A stretch of DNA of 64,000 nt, taken from contig OY997649.1 in the NCBI GenBank assembly GCA_963921795.1, forward strand, positions 58,945,788-59,009,787. Reading direction: 5' to 3'. The notes beneath the pieces were generated by a model. It was not told the origin of the DNA and made no database searches. It was given only the letters and a program-made list of their open reading frames with translations. Numbering within the stretch: position 1 is the stretch's first letter; each line of letters starts with the position of its first letter. Positions 50,167-62,626 of the stretch are shown here, piece after piece. The translations under genes were made by a program, and so were the position numbers. Source of the stretch: Nannobrachium achirus (lineage: Eukaryota > Chordata > Actinopteri > Myctophiformes > Myctophidae).

Positions 50167-50510
50167 CAGATCCTTCTCGAAAAATGTGAATATTGTGTAA
50201 AAAAAGCATTGCAGATGCCATCGCACCCCAAATCATAACTGACTTCGGAAACTTCCCACTGGACTTCAAGCAACTCTGACTTCAGAAGGTTGACATTTCT
50301 GTTATAAATCCTTGTTTTGAGTGGTCTCGTGTAATATTGTAATATTCTGAAATATGGACTTTTGATATTCATGAGCTGTATGACATAATCTAAGTTTTAA
50401 CAAAAAAAGGGTTGGAATAATTCACTGAATGTACCAATGTATCTAGAACATATTAATGTTTCAAGAAAATGTACTTTTACACAATATTCTAATTTTTCGA
50501 GAAGGATCTG
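50167..50510. mobile_element. Tc1/mariner-like MITE
   Basis: Inverted ends cagatccttctcgaaaaat and atttttcgagaaggatctg flanked by TA on both sides (50165-50166, 50511-50512). 344 bp, non-coding; the internal gatattcatgagctgtatg is familiar from this widespread vertebrate family. Confidence 0.85.
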
Positions 50511-50512
50511 TA

Positions 50513-52024
50513 TAATGCCATCCTTATTGTTTGTTTCCAAAGTTACAGTGTGGTCATATTTAACATGTTCTACTTCACTTCTGAAATGCTTTGCTTCCAA
50601 AGACACAGAGTAACTTCCCCTGTGTTGACTAACAGTAACTGCTAGAAGAGCCAATACTTCAGTCTTGGTCCAGTCTTGGTCCATAAGTCCCATTTCCTGC
50701 GTTCACAAAACAAGTCTCTTGTAATTGTTGTCTCATATGTCAGCCTCCATAAAGACACTGAAGAGAGGGTGCTGGTGAGAGATGTGGGGTGTCCTTGCAG
50801 AGCTCTCATAAGTCACGGGTCAGGCATTCCAGTTCAGTTCAGAGTTTTTTAAGCTCGGGCGATGAGAAAATGTCCATTCCTCCTGACACAAATGAGCATG
50901 CGCTATATCCAATAATTGTAATAATGTGTTGGATAACAGATTCCCATTGACACAAGGACCTGAAATAAAGAAAAACAAAAAGCTAAAATGTAAAATGTGT
51001 AAACTCGACTGTAATAACTATATCCCCAACATAATTGAGCCACACTGCAGTCGACTGAAAATGAAAATTGCCTCCTATTATAGCTTTAATAATTGAGTTT
51101 ATAAAGAAGATAACTATCAAGTAAAAATAAAGAGCTAACAATAAAGTAAGAAGACAAAGTGGCTTATAACATAATAAATGTGTTGAGGTATCTTGCCAAG
51201 TTAATTTACACTCATCTGGAATTCACCTAACTGTTAGGAGCAGTGGACAACTACTGAATATCACCACCCGGAGAGAAGTTGTGTCTTGCTCAAGGACACT
51301 TCGACACAAAGGGTCAGTTTATGCTTCGGGTGTCGAACGATGCATCATCACTACATGACTCAGGACAATGTGAGTCATGAATTATGTATACTGTCTATGA
51401 CTTGCCAACAGCATCGCCACAAAAATGTAAACAAGGAAGGAAGTGAACGTAGTCTGTAGTCTTGTGCATCCATCGTAATGGAGCATTGGAGCTTACATTG
51501 TTTTCCTCAACAAATCTACAAAAGTATGCCCAAACATTATTTTTTTTTTTTTTTATAATCTATTTTTTGGGGGCTTTTTATGCCTTTATTGACCAAGGTA
51601 GGTCCAGTAGACTGACAGGAAATGGCGAGTGACATGCGGTAAACGTCGTCCGGATCGAGAATCGCGCCGGCGACGCCGCGGCAACCATGCCTATGTGGCG
51701 GTGCCTATGTGGTATGCGCCTTGACCAGTAAGTAGGCCATCGGACGCCCCCCAAAAAGTATGCAACACTTTCTAAGGCATATTTCCAGTGTTACGCGACA
51801 CCATGCGTAAAGGTCCTACAAGACACGTGTGTCATTTGTGTCATGCAATGCTTGAGTCGACACCGTGTAAACTTGTCGACCTTAAGTCATGTGGAGCCGG
51901 GGATTAAACCGTAAATCTCCTGAGCCACTGCCACCCATACTGTATACTATTAAGTATTTCAATTAATTCAAAACAAGGTTTTATAGGATTCAAGGAGTTA
52001 CAGTATGATTACCTGCTACCTACC
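50513..52024. other. Intergenic, repeats only
   Basis: 51539-51554 is a T run. 51560-51720 is a tRNA-like repeat fragment (ctttattgaccaaggtaggt, gacaggaaatggcgagtgac). 51840-51945 is another tRNA-like piece. No exon is seen between these and the gins4 3' end. Confidence 0.35.
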
Positions 52025-52506
52025 TAGGGGTGGGCGATATGGTGATAATTATCATGGAGACGATACAATGTCTCCACGATATGCCTTTTCAGAGATATCG
52101 TATAAATCGTGATACAATTGAGGGAGCCTTGTAAAACATCCTGTTTAATCGTTAATACAGAGATTCATTGCAGAATTCAATTTAAACCTGCATTTTGGTC
52201 AAAATCAGTAGTTCTCAAACTTTAAAATGTCAAGGTCTCCACTTAACTCTGACAGTATACAAATGAAACCAAATGGACCCGTAAGGGTCCATTTGGTTTC
52301 ATTTGTATACTGTCAGAGTTACATACTTGTCTTGTAAAGTTCAATTTAGACCTCCCGAAAGGAACCCAGAGAGTCTAGCTTTTGTCAAGTAACTTGAAAA
52401 ATAACCATCAAAACCAACGTGAAAAAGAATCGTGATAAAATCGTGTATCGTGATACAGCTTGGGAAAATATTGTGATATTGTATTTTTCCATATCGCCCA
52501 TCCCTA
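52025..52506. mobile_element. hAT-like MITE with nested element and perfect palindrome
   Basis: Termini taggggtgggcgatatg and catatcgcccatcccta; exact duplication tacctacc (52017-52024, 52507-52514). Nested at about 52208-52375 is a second hAT-like piece containing the palindrome 52244-52321. It ends 16 bp past the gins4 stop codon, so it forms most of that gene's 3' UTR or flank. Confidence 0.9.
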
Positions 52507-52521
52507 TACCTACCTCCACTG

Positions 52522-55500
52522 TTAAATCAACTGCACGGCTCCACTTGACACTAGCGGAGCTATGGTTCTGTACCGCATCAGATGCTGGGAGCCCTCCTCC
52601 AGATCTACCACATACTCTCTGTGGAGACACAAACCGTTTGGAAAGTGGACATGTTAAGAAAGTCAATTCATTGTTATTCAGTGCCCATGGTGAAATCTGC
52701 ATATACTGAATGCATGAAGGTTAACACTGCCACCTGCTGTATCTTAACTGGTTGTGGGGGAAGCAATTGCATGCCATGGAGTGTATTCATTTCTCTCTTT
52801 TCTTTTTTTCCCTCTATTTTTTCCCCATTTTAAGAACAAATGATTTCATTACTTTGTTCCACACTCTCTGCTTTAACGCTTCCAGTGCCAGCCCCTAGAG
52901 GGCACCAAAGAATGCCAGACTTTCTCCCATAGGGGACTGCATTAGCATCCGGGGGCTCACGTTGCAGTGACGCGCGTGCTCACATTCGTGCACGTCATGG
53001 AAAGGTCCCGGATGATAATGCTAACAGAATAGCTATTCCCATTTTGTCATTTTAAAGATCATTTTTCGGCGATTTCACCGTAAACAAACCACGCGCCACA
53101 TCCCTAAAAACACAATCCAGAGATATGGGCCTCCAAAGATGTGGTTTTTCATTGGATTCGGCGGCGATTCGCGGCGCCGTTCACGGCTAACGGCCGGCAT
53201 GGCGGCCCCCGGATTTGGAACACTGGATTTTAAATTTAGGCTCAGGCTTCAGAAGGCCTCGGATCATTTTATTCATTTCATTAAAAAAGCCGAACATGTT
53301 CGGGATAGGCACACTGGACGTCGTTCCGGAAGCGGCGCTGAACATTTGGTGAACATTGGGGGGCTCAAAAATGTATTTTAAACCATTTGTAATGGAATAT
53401 ATCGTCGGACCATGTAAAATGGCTAGCTGGCTAGCGTAGGACGAGCCAGGACCACCCACGACTCTACAAGCAGCTCAGGGTAAGTCAATTAATAAAAAGA
53501 AAATTGTATTGGATTGAAATAAAGCCGAACATGTTCGGGATAGGCACAGAATGAGTTAAAAGCAGCCTAGTCACAAAGTGAAAGTGTAGTGTCAGGGCTG
53601 TGATGAAAATGCTATGTAACTGAATACCACTGACCTAGATAAGAGTGGGAAATATGATCAACTTGTAACGATGACGAACAAAATGACCTCTGACCTCTGC
53701 TCGTCTGTTTCAGGCTCCACCATGATGTTGTCCTGTCTCTCCTTGACTCGTAGAAACACAAAGGAGTCCAAGCAGGGCTCAGGAACTGGGGGGGGGGGGA
53801 ATATGGAATAGCTGAATTGGTGTTCAGCTTGCCAAAACACAATTTAAAAACAAAACTATATGCAACAGTGTAATGTGATATTCCTCCATGCCCTGGTCTT
53901 TACCTGCTTTCTGCATGTCCACTGACTGTAGGTTGGGTGGCATGTGTTTCAGAGCCACGGCCTTCAGGTAGGTCTCCGTGTTAGCAAAGTATCTGCACAG
54001 AAACCAACACTTTTATGCTTTATGTGTGTAGAGCATACATGGGCAACTGGCAGCCTGGGGGCCACATGCGGCCCCCACCTACACTTAATACGGCCCTGAG
54101 ATTAATACCGGAATACTGATATATCATTGATTTCAGCTGTTACTATTCCAAACATGACCTGCTTTAGTTCCTTCAGTCTATATTAGTAGCTTAATGACTA
54201 GTATAGTAGTACTAAAATGTTTTTTTTTTATGTCCAATGTATTTGTATTCAAGTTCATAACGTTAACATGAGTATATAATTAAACGTGTTTGAAATTAAA
54301 TCAAAATGTTACATTTCAGGATTCCAATTCAAAAATAACAAAAAAATATTCAGGATTCCAATTAAAAAAAAGCAAAAAATAGCCGATCTACAAGCTCAAA
54401 AGGCATCGCAGCGCGATGCGTTTTGAGCTTGTAGATCTGCTATTTTTTGCTTCTTTTGTATGAGATACTAGAATGACAAAGTAGGACGTAGCAATATGCA
54501 ATGTGGCCCTCTGGAGTGAAGGTGGAAATATAGTGGCGCTCGCCATCATCAAAGTTGCCCACCCCTGGTGTAGAGCATCAGGAAAACAATGGAACAACAA
54601 CATGAAATAAGTCAAACAAAAAGATAGAATAGGTAAATATCCCCTAGCAAACACCCACAGCTATCCCTTCTCACTCATGTTCCCATCATAATATGAAAAA
54701 TGATATTATACTCACTCTTTGGCAAAGGCAAACTCTTGGGGTGAAAGGAATGATGGATCTCCCTGAGCTCGAGACTTCTCTTTCTCAAGGACATGAGGGA
54801 AGAACTTCTCGATCTAAATAAATACAGGAACAGAAGGTTGCCATGTCACATATGGCATTAATAATAATAATAAAATTAACCGTATATAGCACCTTTCTTT
54901 GTGCTTTTCATTATTTGTCTCTCTCAGTTATGTAGCCAGGGTACGATATGTTTCTTGCGACAGTAAGAGGTAATTGCAATGATGTGCGAACAACATTAAC
55001 GATGGTGCATGTTAGTGCCAGTTAAAATTCGGTCTGCAGCTTTTCGGATCATCTGAATTGGCAGTTTGGAATACATTTAGCTAATGACAAAAAGAGTAAA
55101 GGAAACAGATGCAACAATCTAGACAGGAGCTTGTGCAAGTATTATTTGTCCTCTGCACCCTCAAGGCCTCCCGACATGTTTTGAGTCACTGGCGGGGCTG
55201 ACCTTTTGCAGGCGAGAGCGCAAATAGCTGCTGAGGACAAAGCGTATCCTGTCTATCTCCATGCGATGCACACTGGCCTTCATGTCCCCTTTCCTCACAC
55301 GTTGCAGGTTGGCCTCCTGTGGAAGGGAAAGGTTGTGAGAGGTGGGAGACTCGTGAAGCTCTCATAAATCAGACGCACTAGGTGTTTGTGTGTTCACAAC
55401 ATAGCCAGTAAAAATAGACTGCCTGCAGGACTACAGCAGGACAGACCTCTACATTGTAGTAGGGCTGTCACAATTATTACATAATAGTCTAATCGCAATT

Positions 55501-56161
55501 ATTTGACATAATCGCAATTATTTTTCATAATCGTTTCCATGTTGAAAAATGTTCATATACATTTTTTGAAGTAAAAAATAGTGGAAATAGCAGATCTACA
55601 AGCTCACAACGCGTCGCATCTCGTAGATCGGCTATTTCCACTCTCCATGTTCTTTCTTAAGTATAACGTTGTCAAATATGTCAGTAATTTCTTTGTATAT
55701 TTAGGTTATGTGTCATATCTGCCATGTGCAACTTCAAAGCCTAAAAGCCAAACAGAAATGTAATTGTCAACGACAAAAACACAATTAAATCGTTAATCGC
55801 AATTGTTTGAGTGACAATTAATCGGCATGTAAAATGTCATAATCGTGAAAGCCCTACATTGTAGACTTCGCGTTGCAGTGATGCACGTATCATTGTTAAA
55901 CCCAGCTGTCCCTTTGGCAGCATAAACATAATCTATCTATAACTGATGCTTTTTTGTTCTACCATATCTGATGTTACAACAGCAAATAAATACAGTACAT
56001 TGTGCATAGCAAATGTGCTGTGATTGCTGTACTAATAAAGACATTTACTTTAACAAAAAGATGTGTTAGAGATTTAAGAAAATAAATATATACCATAAGT
56101 TTTTGGAGCTGTGTGGAACACAAGCTCCCTATACGTGGCCGTGTGTGTGGGTATGTCTGCG

Positions 56162-56196
<35 letters not shown>

Positions 56197-56284
56197 AGCC
56201 TACAGTACCTTTTGTGACCACACGAGGGCGCTGTTGTTCAGGCCAGGCCAGACACCCACCCACCCACCCACCCACCCACACCCA

Positions 56285-56331
<47 letters not shown>

Positions 56332-59300
56332 CTCCACTTCGAACAGAGGTTCGATTTTTCTATATGGTTGAATGTCAACCAAAATATAGTACTTATGTGG
56401 CTTTCTTCCATCTTTCCGGATAAACTTTATTTTGCTGCACTACTCCTCCCAGTTTTGGTGGCACGCATTTGGGCCATATGTCAAATTGACAGGTTTCAAC
56501 GGAACTAGTTTGCATTTTGCTCAGATATGTTTTTTTATTTTTTATTTAGTTAATTTTTTTTATTAATGGAATTTCCTAGATTTGATTGTTTTTGGTTTTT
56601 AAAATGTATAAAAAAAAAGTATATCATTTAAAAATATATCTTTTGAAATATATAGATTTTTTTTAAAGGAAAAGAAAATGCGATGGGAGTCGCGACCCAT
56701 AAAAATTGGTCCGGGACACACAAATGGGTCCCAAACCCACTGTTTGGGTAACAGTGTGCTATACTGTAACTCATAGACGAGTACATTACTAGATTTACCA
56801 TATGTGTTAGTTGTTCCATCACACACTCCACCAGCTCCGATTTGTTCTCCAGCAACTCAGGAGAGAACTTCTCATTCAGCCAAGCCTGTGCAGGGAAATG
56901 GACATTAAGTGAGTTTAAACAAACCTCAAACCTATACTTGCAGGACGGTATCTAGCCTTACACCGGTTCTCTGTACACTTCCATCAAAAGCTAATACAAG
57001 ATGCATGACCTTCCGGTCCAACATGGCTTTTCTCCCTGCTGGCGCTCAAGTTGACTTCTGGAATGACCTCTCCCCAGTCAAGACTCACACTCCTTAACTT
57101 CCTCCAGTCTGATAACTTCCTCCAGTCTGATAACTCACCTCTTCAAATCCCACTTCACCTCCTAGCACTCAGTCCTCATTCCTTATTACTTTTTATCGCC
57201 TATTTGTTGATAGATGCCAGTTATTTTGCTGTTTTTTTTTTTGCTTGATCACAGATGCTAAGCAGTGGTGTGATATGGATTTTAGAAGTGTGGGTCCTCT
57301 AAATTCATGACGTCATGCGCGCACGCTGTTTTTATTGTTAATTAGTGTTTTTATTGTTAATTAGTGTGTGCATATGAGGCGCGCGTGCGTGCAGCAAAAT
57401 AAGTGTGGGCTCGCCGAGCCCACGCGAGCCCATGGCATCTCACCCCTGATGCTAAGTACAGTGTGTTATTTATATACGTAATAATTAACTTCTTTGCATT
57501 CAATTGACACAATCATTTACCCCGCCATGTACCGAGTTTGTGCTTTTTTAGGAGGGAAGACCACGACAGCCTTCCCTGCAAGTAGCAAAAGTTGGTGCAA
57601 GGCCATCTTGCGAAATCAGTGTAGCCACATAATCCAAGAGCTGGCAGGCCATGAAGACCCCGGCCGGTACAGGGCGTCCTGACCTGTGTACGGGCACCGG
57701 GCCCGGGCGGCATCTCAACTGTTGAGGAACAGGGCCTGGCAGTGCTCCACTCCAGAGATGCCATAGTGATTAGGGATCCGTCCGTTTTACAATCTCAGTG
57801 TGAAAAGCGTACATGTGACGGTGTGCACTGTCTGTCGATAATCAAACCAGTTTTTTGTCACTTATTCAGTGTGGGTGTGTGTGTGACAGTTTGATGTCCA
57901 GGCTGTTTGCGACGTTTAAACAAGTGGTTCATAATTACGCTTTTTGTAGTTTTATGTAGTCAGATAGAGATAGTCCAGAGGTTTGCTCTCTCTGTGTATA
58001 AAATAATTAAAGAATAATTATATTGTATTAGCATTGCAGAGTACAGGCTGCGTCACAACAGTGGAAGGTGCAAACAAATGAGTGCATTTCGTGCATGTAT
58101 TGGTATTGGTTTCGAACTCTGCCTGGGGTTGACGTCAGTGAGGGCACAATGTGTTCCTATTAACGGCAAATCAAATGGGTTGAGGAGGAGAGATCTGAGC
58201 CTCCTGCAGGAGGCACGTCTGAAGCCTGTCCTGGACAGGAGTCTCCAGACGTAGAAACGGATGATTGATAGTGTATTTATTTAAGGCTCCTCGCTGCAGT
58301 CTTCACTCAGTAAGGGCCTTGCATCATCGTCTCCCAGACAGCTCTGTCTGGCCAGAAGAACCACAGAGAAACCTAAGCTCAGGCTTATTGGACACCGAGA
58401 GCGCCATTTGCTCACCTCAGATTGGAGGTTTGTTTTACCACTGTCTTTTATTCCATCAGAGATAGAATTTTTTTTGTTTTGTTTTTCAAACAAAATGGGA
58501 CTGTGAGCACCTGTAGATGTGATTTGAACATGCAAGATACATCGTTATCAGACCTGAAATGTACTTTTCCAACTTCTTATACCCAAAATGACTCGATGAT
58601 GATCCGCAGGTCTCCACTTTTTATCAAACAAAATGGACATATAATATAAATAAATGTTTTTTGTACTCCGGTTACCCTGTAAAGGAGTGGTTCTCAACCT
58701 TTTCAGGCCACCACGAGTCCACGACCACACAAAAGAATCCTATTTGAAGTGGAGACCCCTCACCCTGACAAGCACTTATAGAATTGAGGCATTACATTTA
58801 GTTTGACTCGGTTCCACAGATAAATATAATAAAAATAGCTGATCTACACAGTACACACTCACAACGCCTCACTCTTTGTGAGGCACTGTGAGCTGGTAGA
58901 TCAGATATTTTTACAATATTTGCCTCTTCCTTGTATCATTTGACAAGATATGATTATGGACCCGTTTTTATAGTGGTTTGTTGATTACTTCTGATGCAGT
59001 ATTAAAAGGGTCTTTTCTTACAGACCATGTGACCCCCCTGGGGGTCCCCATCCACAGGTTGAGAACCACTGGTCCAGCAGCACATACACTCACGACTCAC
59101 TCACTCACTCTTTGCAGCTTTCTGAATGGCTCAACAGTCACCTACCACTGAGGATAGATAGGTGCAGTATGTCAGTGGTTCTCAACCTTTTCAGGCCTCG
59201 ACCCCCAAATCAATCATATTTTAAATGGGGACCCCCCAACCTGACGAGCACTAAGAGTTGAGGCATTACATTTTGGTTCTATTGTGAAAATAGCAGTTGC

Positions 59301-60053
59301 GAGGCGTTGTGAGCATGTAGTAGATCTGCTATTTTCACAATTTCTGCCTCAAAGACAATTTGGTCTACGTTTACTTTGTAATTTTAGATTAAAAAGTATT
59401 TAAATTGTCACGTTAGAAATGTACATACAGTATACCCTCTATACACTTAAACCTCATGTTGGTTTGTTTAATGTTGAGTATTATGAGTAAGAAAACAATG
59501 TTGCACATTAAGTTAATCATCTGGGGACCCCACAAAATAATTTGGGGACCCCCCCTGGGGATCCCGACCCACAGGTTGAGAACCACTGCTGTATGTAACT
59601 AACAAAAGCGTCACTTGAATGACTGGATGAATAAATAAAGGGTCGTTTTAGTGACAGGTTATAATATTATATAAAATTATAATATTCTAAAACAAACCAC
59701 TTTAGCCCCCCCTTGGCTACCAAACATTTTTGTACTTTTGGTACTTCAAGTACATTTTGATGCTAGCCATAAATTATCCAGGAGAGGGCGCTAATATTCG
59801 GACGTTATGTCTCATAAATAGCCATAATTTATGGCTATTTTGATGCCAATATTTTTATACTTTTAGTTTTACTCAAGTACATTTGAATTTTGCATAGTTC
59901 TACTTGTAACAGAGTACTTCTACAGTGCATTATTGATACTTAATCATTTACCTCTTCTAGTTTATCGATCAGCTCAGCAGGAGTCATCACGTCCTCCTGG
60001 CTGTCATCCTGACGGCCGCTGGAGTCGCTGCCAGCATCAGACAAAGCGTCCAT
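52522..60053 (-). CDS. gins4: GINS complex subunit 4 (SLD5)
   Basis: SLD5 is one of four GINS subunits in the CMG replicative helicase. Coding exons: 60053-59952, 56885-56799, 55316-55203, 54813-54716, 53992-53904, 53785-53695, 52618-52522. GT-AG throughout, and phases close to 678 nt, or 225 aa (human 223). Landmarks: MTPAELIDKLEE; AWLNEKFSPELLENKSELVE; MEIDRIRFVLSSYLRSRLQK (helical A domain); IEKFFPHVLEKEKSR; LSPQEFAFAKEYFANTETYL; ALKHMPPNLQSVDM; VFLRVKERQDNIMVEPETDE; and the hallmark end RYRTIAPLVSSGAVQLI (B domain). The start is the first ATG of exon 1 and matches the short acidic family N-terminus. Exon 6 follows an unusual acceptor with about 12 consecutive C on the sense strand. Introns 1, 2 and 4 carry hAT MITEs. 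Confidence 0.96.
52960..53540. other. GC/CpG-rich segment in gins4 intron 6
   Basis: Unlike its AT-rich surroundings, it has runs such as gacgcgcgtg and ggcgattcgcggcgccgtt, and two copies of gccgaacatgttcgggatag (53288-53307, 53523-53542). No coding exon or known repeat end is recognised; possibly an unfamiliar repeat. Confidence 0.4.
54034..54567. mobile_element. hAT-like MITE in gins4 intron 4
   Basis: Right end agttgcccacccctg, left end catacatgggcaactgg (diverged), exact duplication gtgtagag (54026-54033, 54568-54575). Hairpin copy 54371-54450 with the AAAA/TTTT arm variant. Homologous in reverse to 32901-33350. Confidence 0.9.
55460..55856. mobile_element. hAT-like MITE in gins4 intron 2
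   Basis: Termini tagggctgtcacaatta and taatcgtgaaagcccta; exact duplication cattgtag (55452-55459, 55857-55864). Carries hairpin copy 55580-55642. Confidence 0.9.
56160..56331 (+). repeat. (CTGT)n ... (CCCA)n(CA)n compound microsatellites
   Basis: CTGT units at 56162-56197, CCCA units at 56256-56280 and CA units at 56285-56331. The intervening acagtaccttttgtgaccac resembles 23866-23900. Confidence 0.9.
57263..57448. mobile_element. Short CpG-rich MITE, copy 2
   Basis: cagtggtgtgatatgg ... catctcacccctg with exact duplication atgctaag (57255-57262, 57449-57456). Lies in gins4 intron 1; the sister copy is at 28888. Confidence 0.9.
57449..58684. other. gins4 intron 1, no feature resolved
   Basis: No exon, RNA gene or transposon end was recognised. 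Confidence 0.3.
58685..59071. mobile_element. hAT-like MITE, cagtggttctcaa family
   Basis: gagtggttctcaacctttt ... cacaggttgagaaccactg, with hairpin copy 58830-58913. No good target duplication. Confidence 0.75.
59173..59588. mobile_element. hAT-like MITE, cagtggttctcaa family
   Basis: cagtggttctcaacctttt ... ccacaggttgagaaccactg; duplication cagtatgt/ctgtatgt (7/8). Hairpin copy 59281-59341 with a partly deleted left arm. Internal sequence matches 45568-46016 in reverse. Confidence 0.9.
59700..59940. repeat. Dispersed tactcaagtaca repeat with CTCF-like site
   Basis: Inverted blocks of tacttttggtacttcaagta and ttttactcaagtacatttga frame ccaggagagggcgctaa (59780-59796), a good CTCF-type match. 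It ends just before gins4 exon 1. Confidence 0.45.
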
Positions 60054-60169
60054 AGCAGCCTGGTCAATTACACTGGGGAAGCGACGCGTGTAGACTAAAA
60101 CATTAAATATACCAGACGTGGTTTAAAGACTGATTTACTTTAGTTTACAGCCTTGAACGCGTTATAAAT

Positions 60170-60320
60170 TAGAATACTATATCGCCACTAACAGCAGCTG
60201 TAAACAAAACACATTCGCAGCTGCAGAAGCTTCCTGGTTCCGGTTGATACTCGCGCCACAGAAAAAGTAGCTTCGTGGGAATCAAAAATGCGCAGAGTTG
60301 CGCATGTAGCAAAGTTAAAA
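60170..60320 (-). promoter_or_regulatory. gins4: Probable gins4 promoter
   Basis: Upstream of the start codon: ETS/GABP-type ttccgg (60238-60243), E2F-like tcgcgccac (60251-60259) and two NRF1-like tgcgca halves (60289-60294 and 60299-60304). E2F control fits a replication gene. There is no convincing TATA box. A 5' UTR acceptor (cgcttccccag) may precede the coding exon. Confidence 0.45.
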
Positions 60321-60424
60321 CGCCCCTTTCCCCTCTCGTAAAGATTACATTTACCAAATAATTAATCAGCTAATGTTCATGTCATGACACTACTTGGTTA
60401 GGCTACTGTATAATTGTTCTTCAT

Positions 60425-61515
60425 TTAAAAAAAAAAAAGAAAGAAAGAAAGAAAAGAAAAAAGTCCTGAAAAAGTGCACTAAACTTCTTTTGAACACATA
60501 AGGTTTATAATTAGAGTTTTTTTTATATTTCATAATTTAAAATAAATTAGAGGGGCCAAATATTGTACTTACGGTACTTTGTAGAAACCACATGTTATAG
60601 CAAAACATAGATAGAGAGCTTGACTGGACAGAATAAAATAACCATGCAGTTGCAAATCAGTCATAGCCTATTTTAAATTCATATTCATATTATTCATAGT
60701 GTTGCTGTCACATAATAGTGACACAACAGTAACTTGTATGCTGAAAACCTACCAACATGATTCAAGTTCATATGGGTTCAAATCTGACAGTTCATGTTCA
60801 AAAGGGACTCATCCCCCAACACATGCATGTGCATACACACACACATCGACACATGCACGCACGCATGCACCCATGCACGCACTCACTCACTCACTCACTC
60901 CATACTGCATGACAACCTGCAGGGAAAGTGTGAGACTGCCTACCAGTTCCATTTACAGCCTGCAGGACTAGGCAATGTATTTAAATTTTCAAATGAGCAA
61001 CTGAATTAATTGTCCAAAACTAAAAACCCATTCTTAGGAATGAGCCCCTGGTAATACTAGAATATAGAAGAGCTTGATTTATAGCCTGGAGTCTGAACTA
61101 TTTGACATCCATACTGTACAGCAGTAGCTGAACATGTTACATAAGTGTCCCATATGCACTTAATGTACAGCTTACACAAATAGATGCATGCGTGCAGCTG
61201 ATGCAGGCCTATCACGCAATAGCTTGTCTAACAATGCTTTACAGTACTCTATGTGCTATCCTGAAATGCTGATAACTTGGTAAAAACCCTGATAGATGCC
61301 ATGATGTGGTGCTTTGGCTGGTATGACATGAATCTTATAGGCTTGTCCCTGTCTTTTCCTGTGTCTACACATAAAACAGCAGTCTATGTAGGCAAAATAT
61401 CATGCCTCTACTTTAGGTTTATATTTAGGTCTTAGTCGTTGTGATTCTGCAGACATGTCGCCTTCATGTGGCCTACAGTATAATAGTAAGGTTATCTTCC
61501 CTTTATTATGTTGAC
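60425..61515. other. Intergenic, microsatellites only
   Basis: A-rich run at 60427-60465; CA/GCAC and (CTCA)n at 60835-60900. No coding exon is recognised. Confidence 0.4.
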
Positions 61516-61517
61516 AG

Positions 61518-62395
61518 CCCTGCTAGAAAAACCAGCACAAGACCAGCAGTAAGACCAGCACCAGCACCAGCACAAACCAGCACATGTTGTGTTTTACTGC
61601 TGGTCTGTGCTGGTGCTGGTCTGTGCTGGTGCTGGTCTGTGCTGGTGCTGACCAGCAATAAGACCAGCACCAGCACAAACCAGCACATGTTGTGTTTTAC
61701 TGCTGGTCTGTGCTGGTCTAGGTTTAGCTGGTCTAGGTTTAGCTGGTCTAAATTGCTCTTTGCTCTGGTGCTTGAGTCCTGTTCTGATGCTCTGCTCCAT
61801 GGGTATTTGACCATAGTAGATTGTGACATTATTTTTGACATTGTGAGTGGGATTCGAACTCACTACCTCTGGCGCTTCAGTCCTACACTCATCCTCGGCG
61901 CCATTGGAAACTGTTAGTTAAAATGGGTGTTTGTCCCTATTTGTATATGACCAGCTTAGACCAGCACCAGCACAGACCAGCACCAGCACAGACCAGCAGT
62001 AAAACACAACATGTGCTGGTTTGTGCTGGTGCTGGTCTGTGCTGGTGCTGGTCTGTGCTGGTCTATGCTGGTTTATGCTGGTTCATGCTGGTCTGTGCTG
62101 GTGCTGGTCTATGCTGGACCAGCACCAGCACCAGCACAGACCAGCAGTAAAACACAACATGTGCTGGTTTGTGCTGGTGCTGGTCTGTACTGGTCTATGC
62201 TGGTTTATGCTGGTCTGTGCTGGTGCTGGTCTATGCTGGTTCATGCTGGTCTGTGCTGGTGGACCAGCATGGGACCAGCACAGACCAGCATAGACCAGCA
62301 CCAGCACAGACCAGCATGAACCAGCATAAACCAGCATAGACCAGCACAGACCAGCATGAAAATTGTGCTGGTCTGTGCTGGTTTTTCTAGCAGGG
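61518..62395. mobile_element. MITE built of ACCAGCAC/GTGCTGGT arrays
   Basis: Termini ccctgctagaaaaaccagca and its reverse complement (62376-62395). The interior consists of tandem accagcacag units switching strand at several points. The block agtaaaacacaacatgtgct recurs. A non-repetitive island (61745-61920) includes a tRNA-like B box (minus strand GTTCGAATCCC, about 61860-61850). No clear target duplication. Confidence 0.75.
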
Positions 62396-62537
62396 TCTAG
62401 GCCCATAGTAAAATATAAAATCAGCAAAAAAGGCTTGCACACTGACCAGAACGACATGGAGGCTGTAAAAATATGAATGATTTGAGGACTCAAATGTAAA
62501 CAAGCCAGCTTTCTTGGATTTAAATCCTATATAGGCA

Positions 62538-62626
62538 TATTAGTTGACCTTGTATCTGAACTGTACTGACCTGTGCTTTTCCTATTTGAACTGCTAATAA
62601 AGTATTCAATCAATCAATCAATCAAA
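62538..62626 (+). mobile_element. Retroelement 3' tail with (AATC)n
   Basis: Third copy of the tagttgaccttgta ... aataaagtattcaatcaatc tail (others at 2466 and 7066). Confidence 0.65.

Noticed and set aside
53139..53459. Open frames on both strands in gins4 intron 6
   Set aside because: No domain, no matching splice phases with gins4 exons 6 and 7; explained by high GC.
61840..61920. Possible tRNA gene (GTTCGAATCCC)
   Set aside because: No acceptor stem could be paired and it lies inside a MITE; kept as a tRNA-like island.
61441..62493. Repetitive frames such as VLVLVCAGAG
   Set aside because: Translations of the ACCAGCAC arrays.
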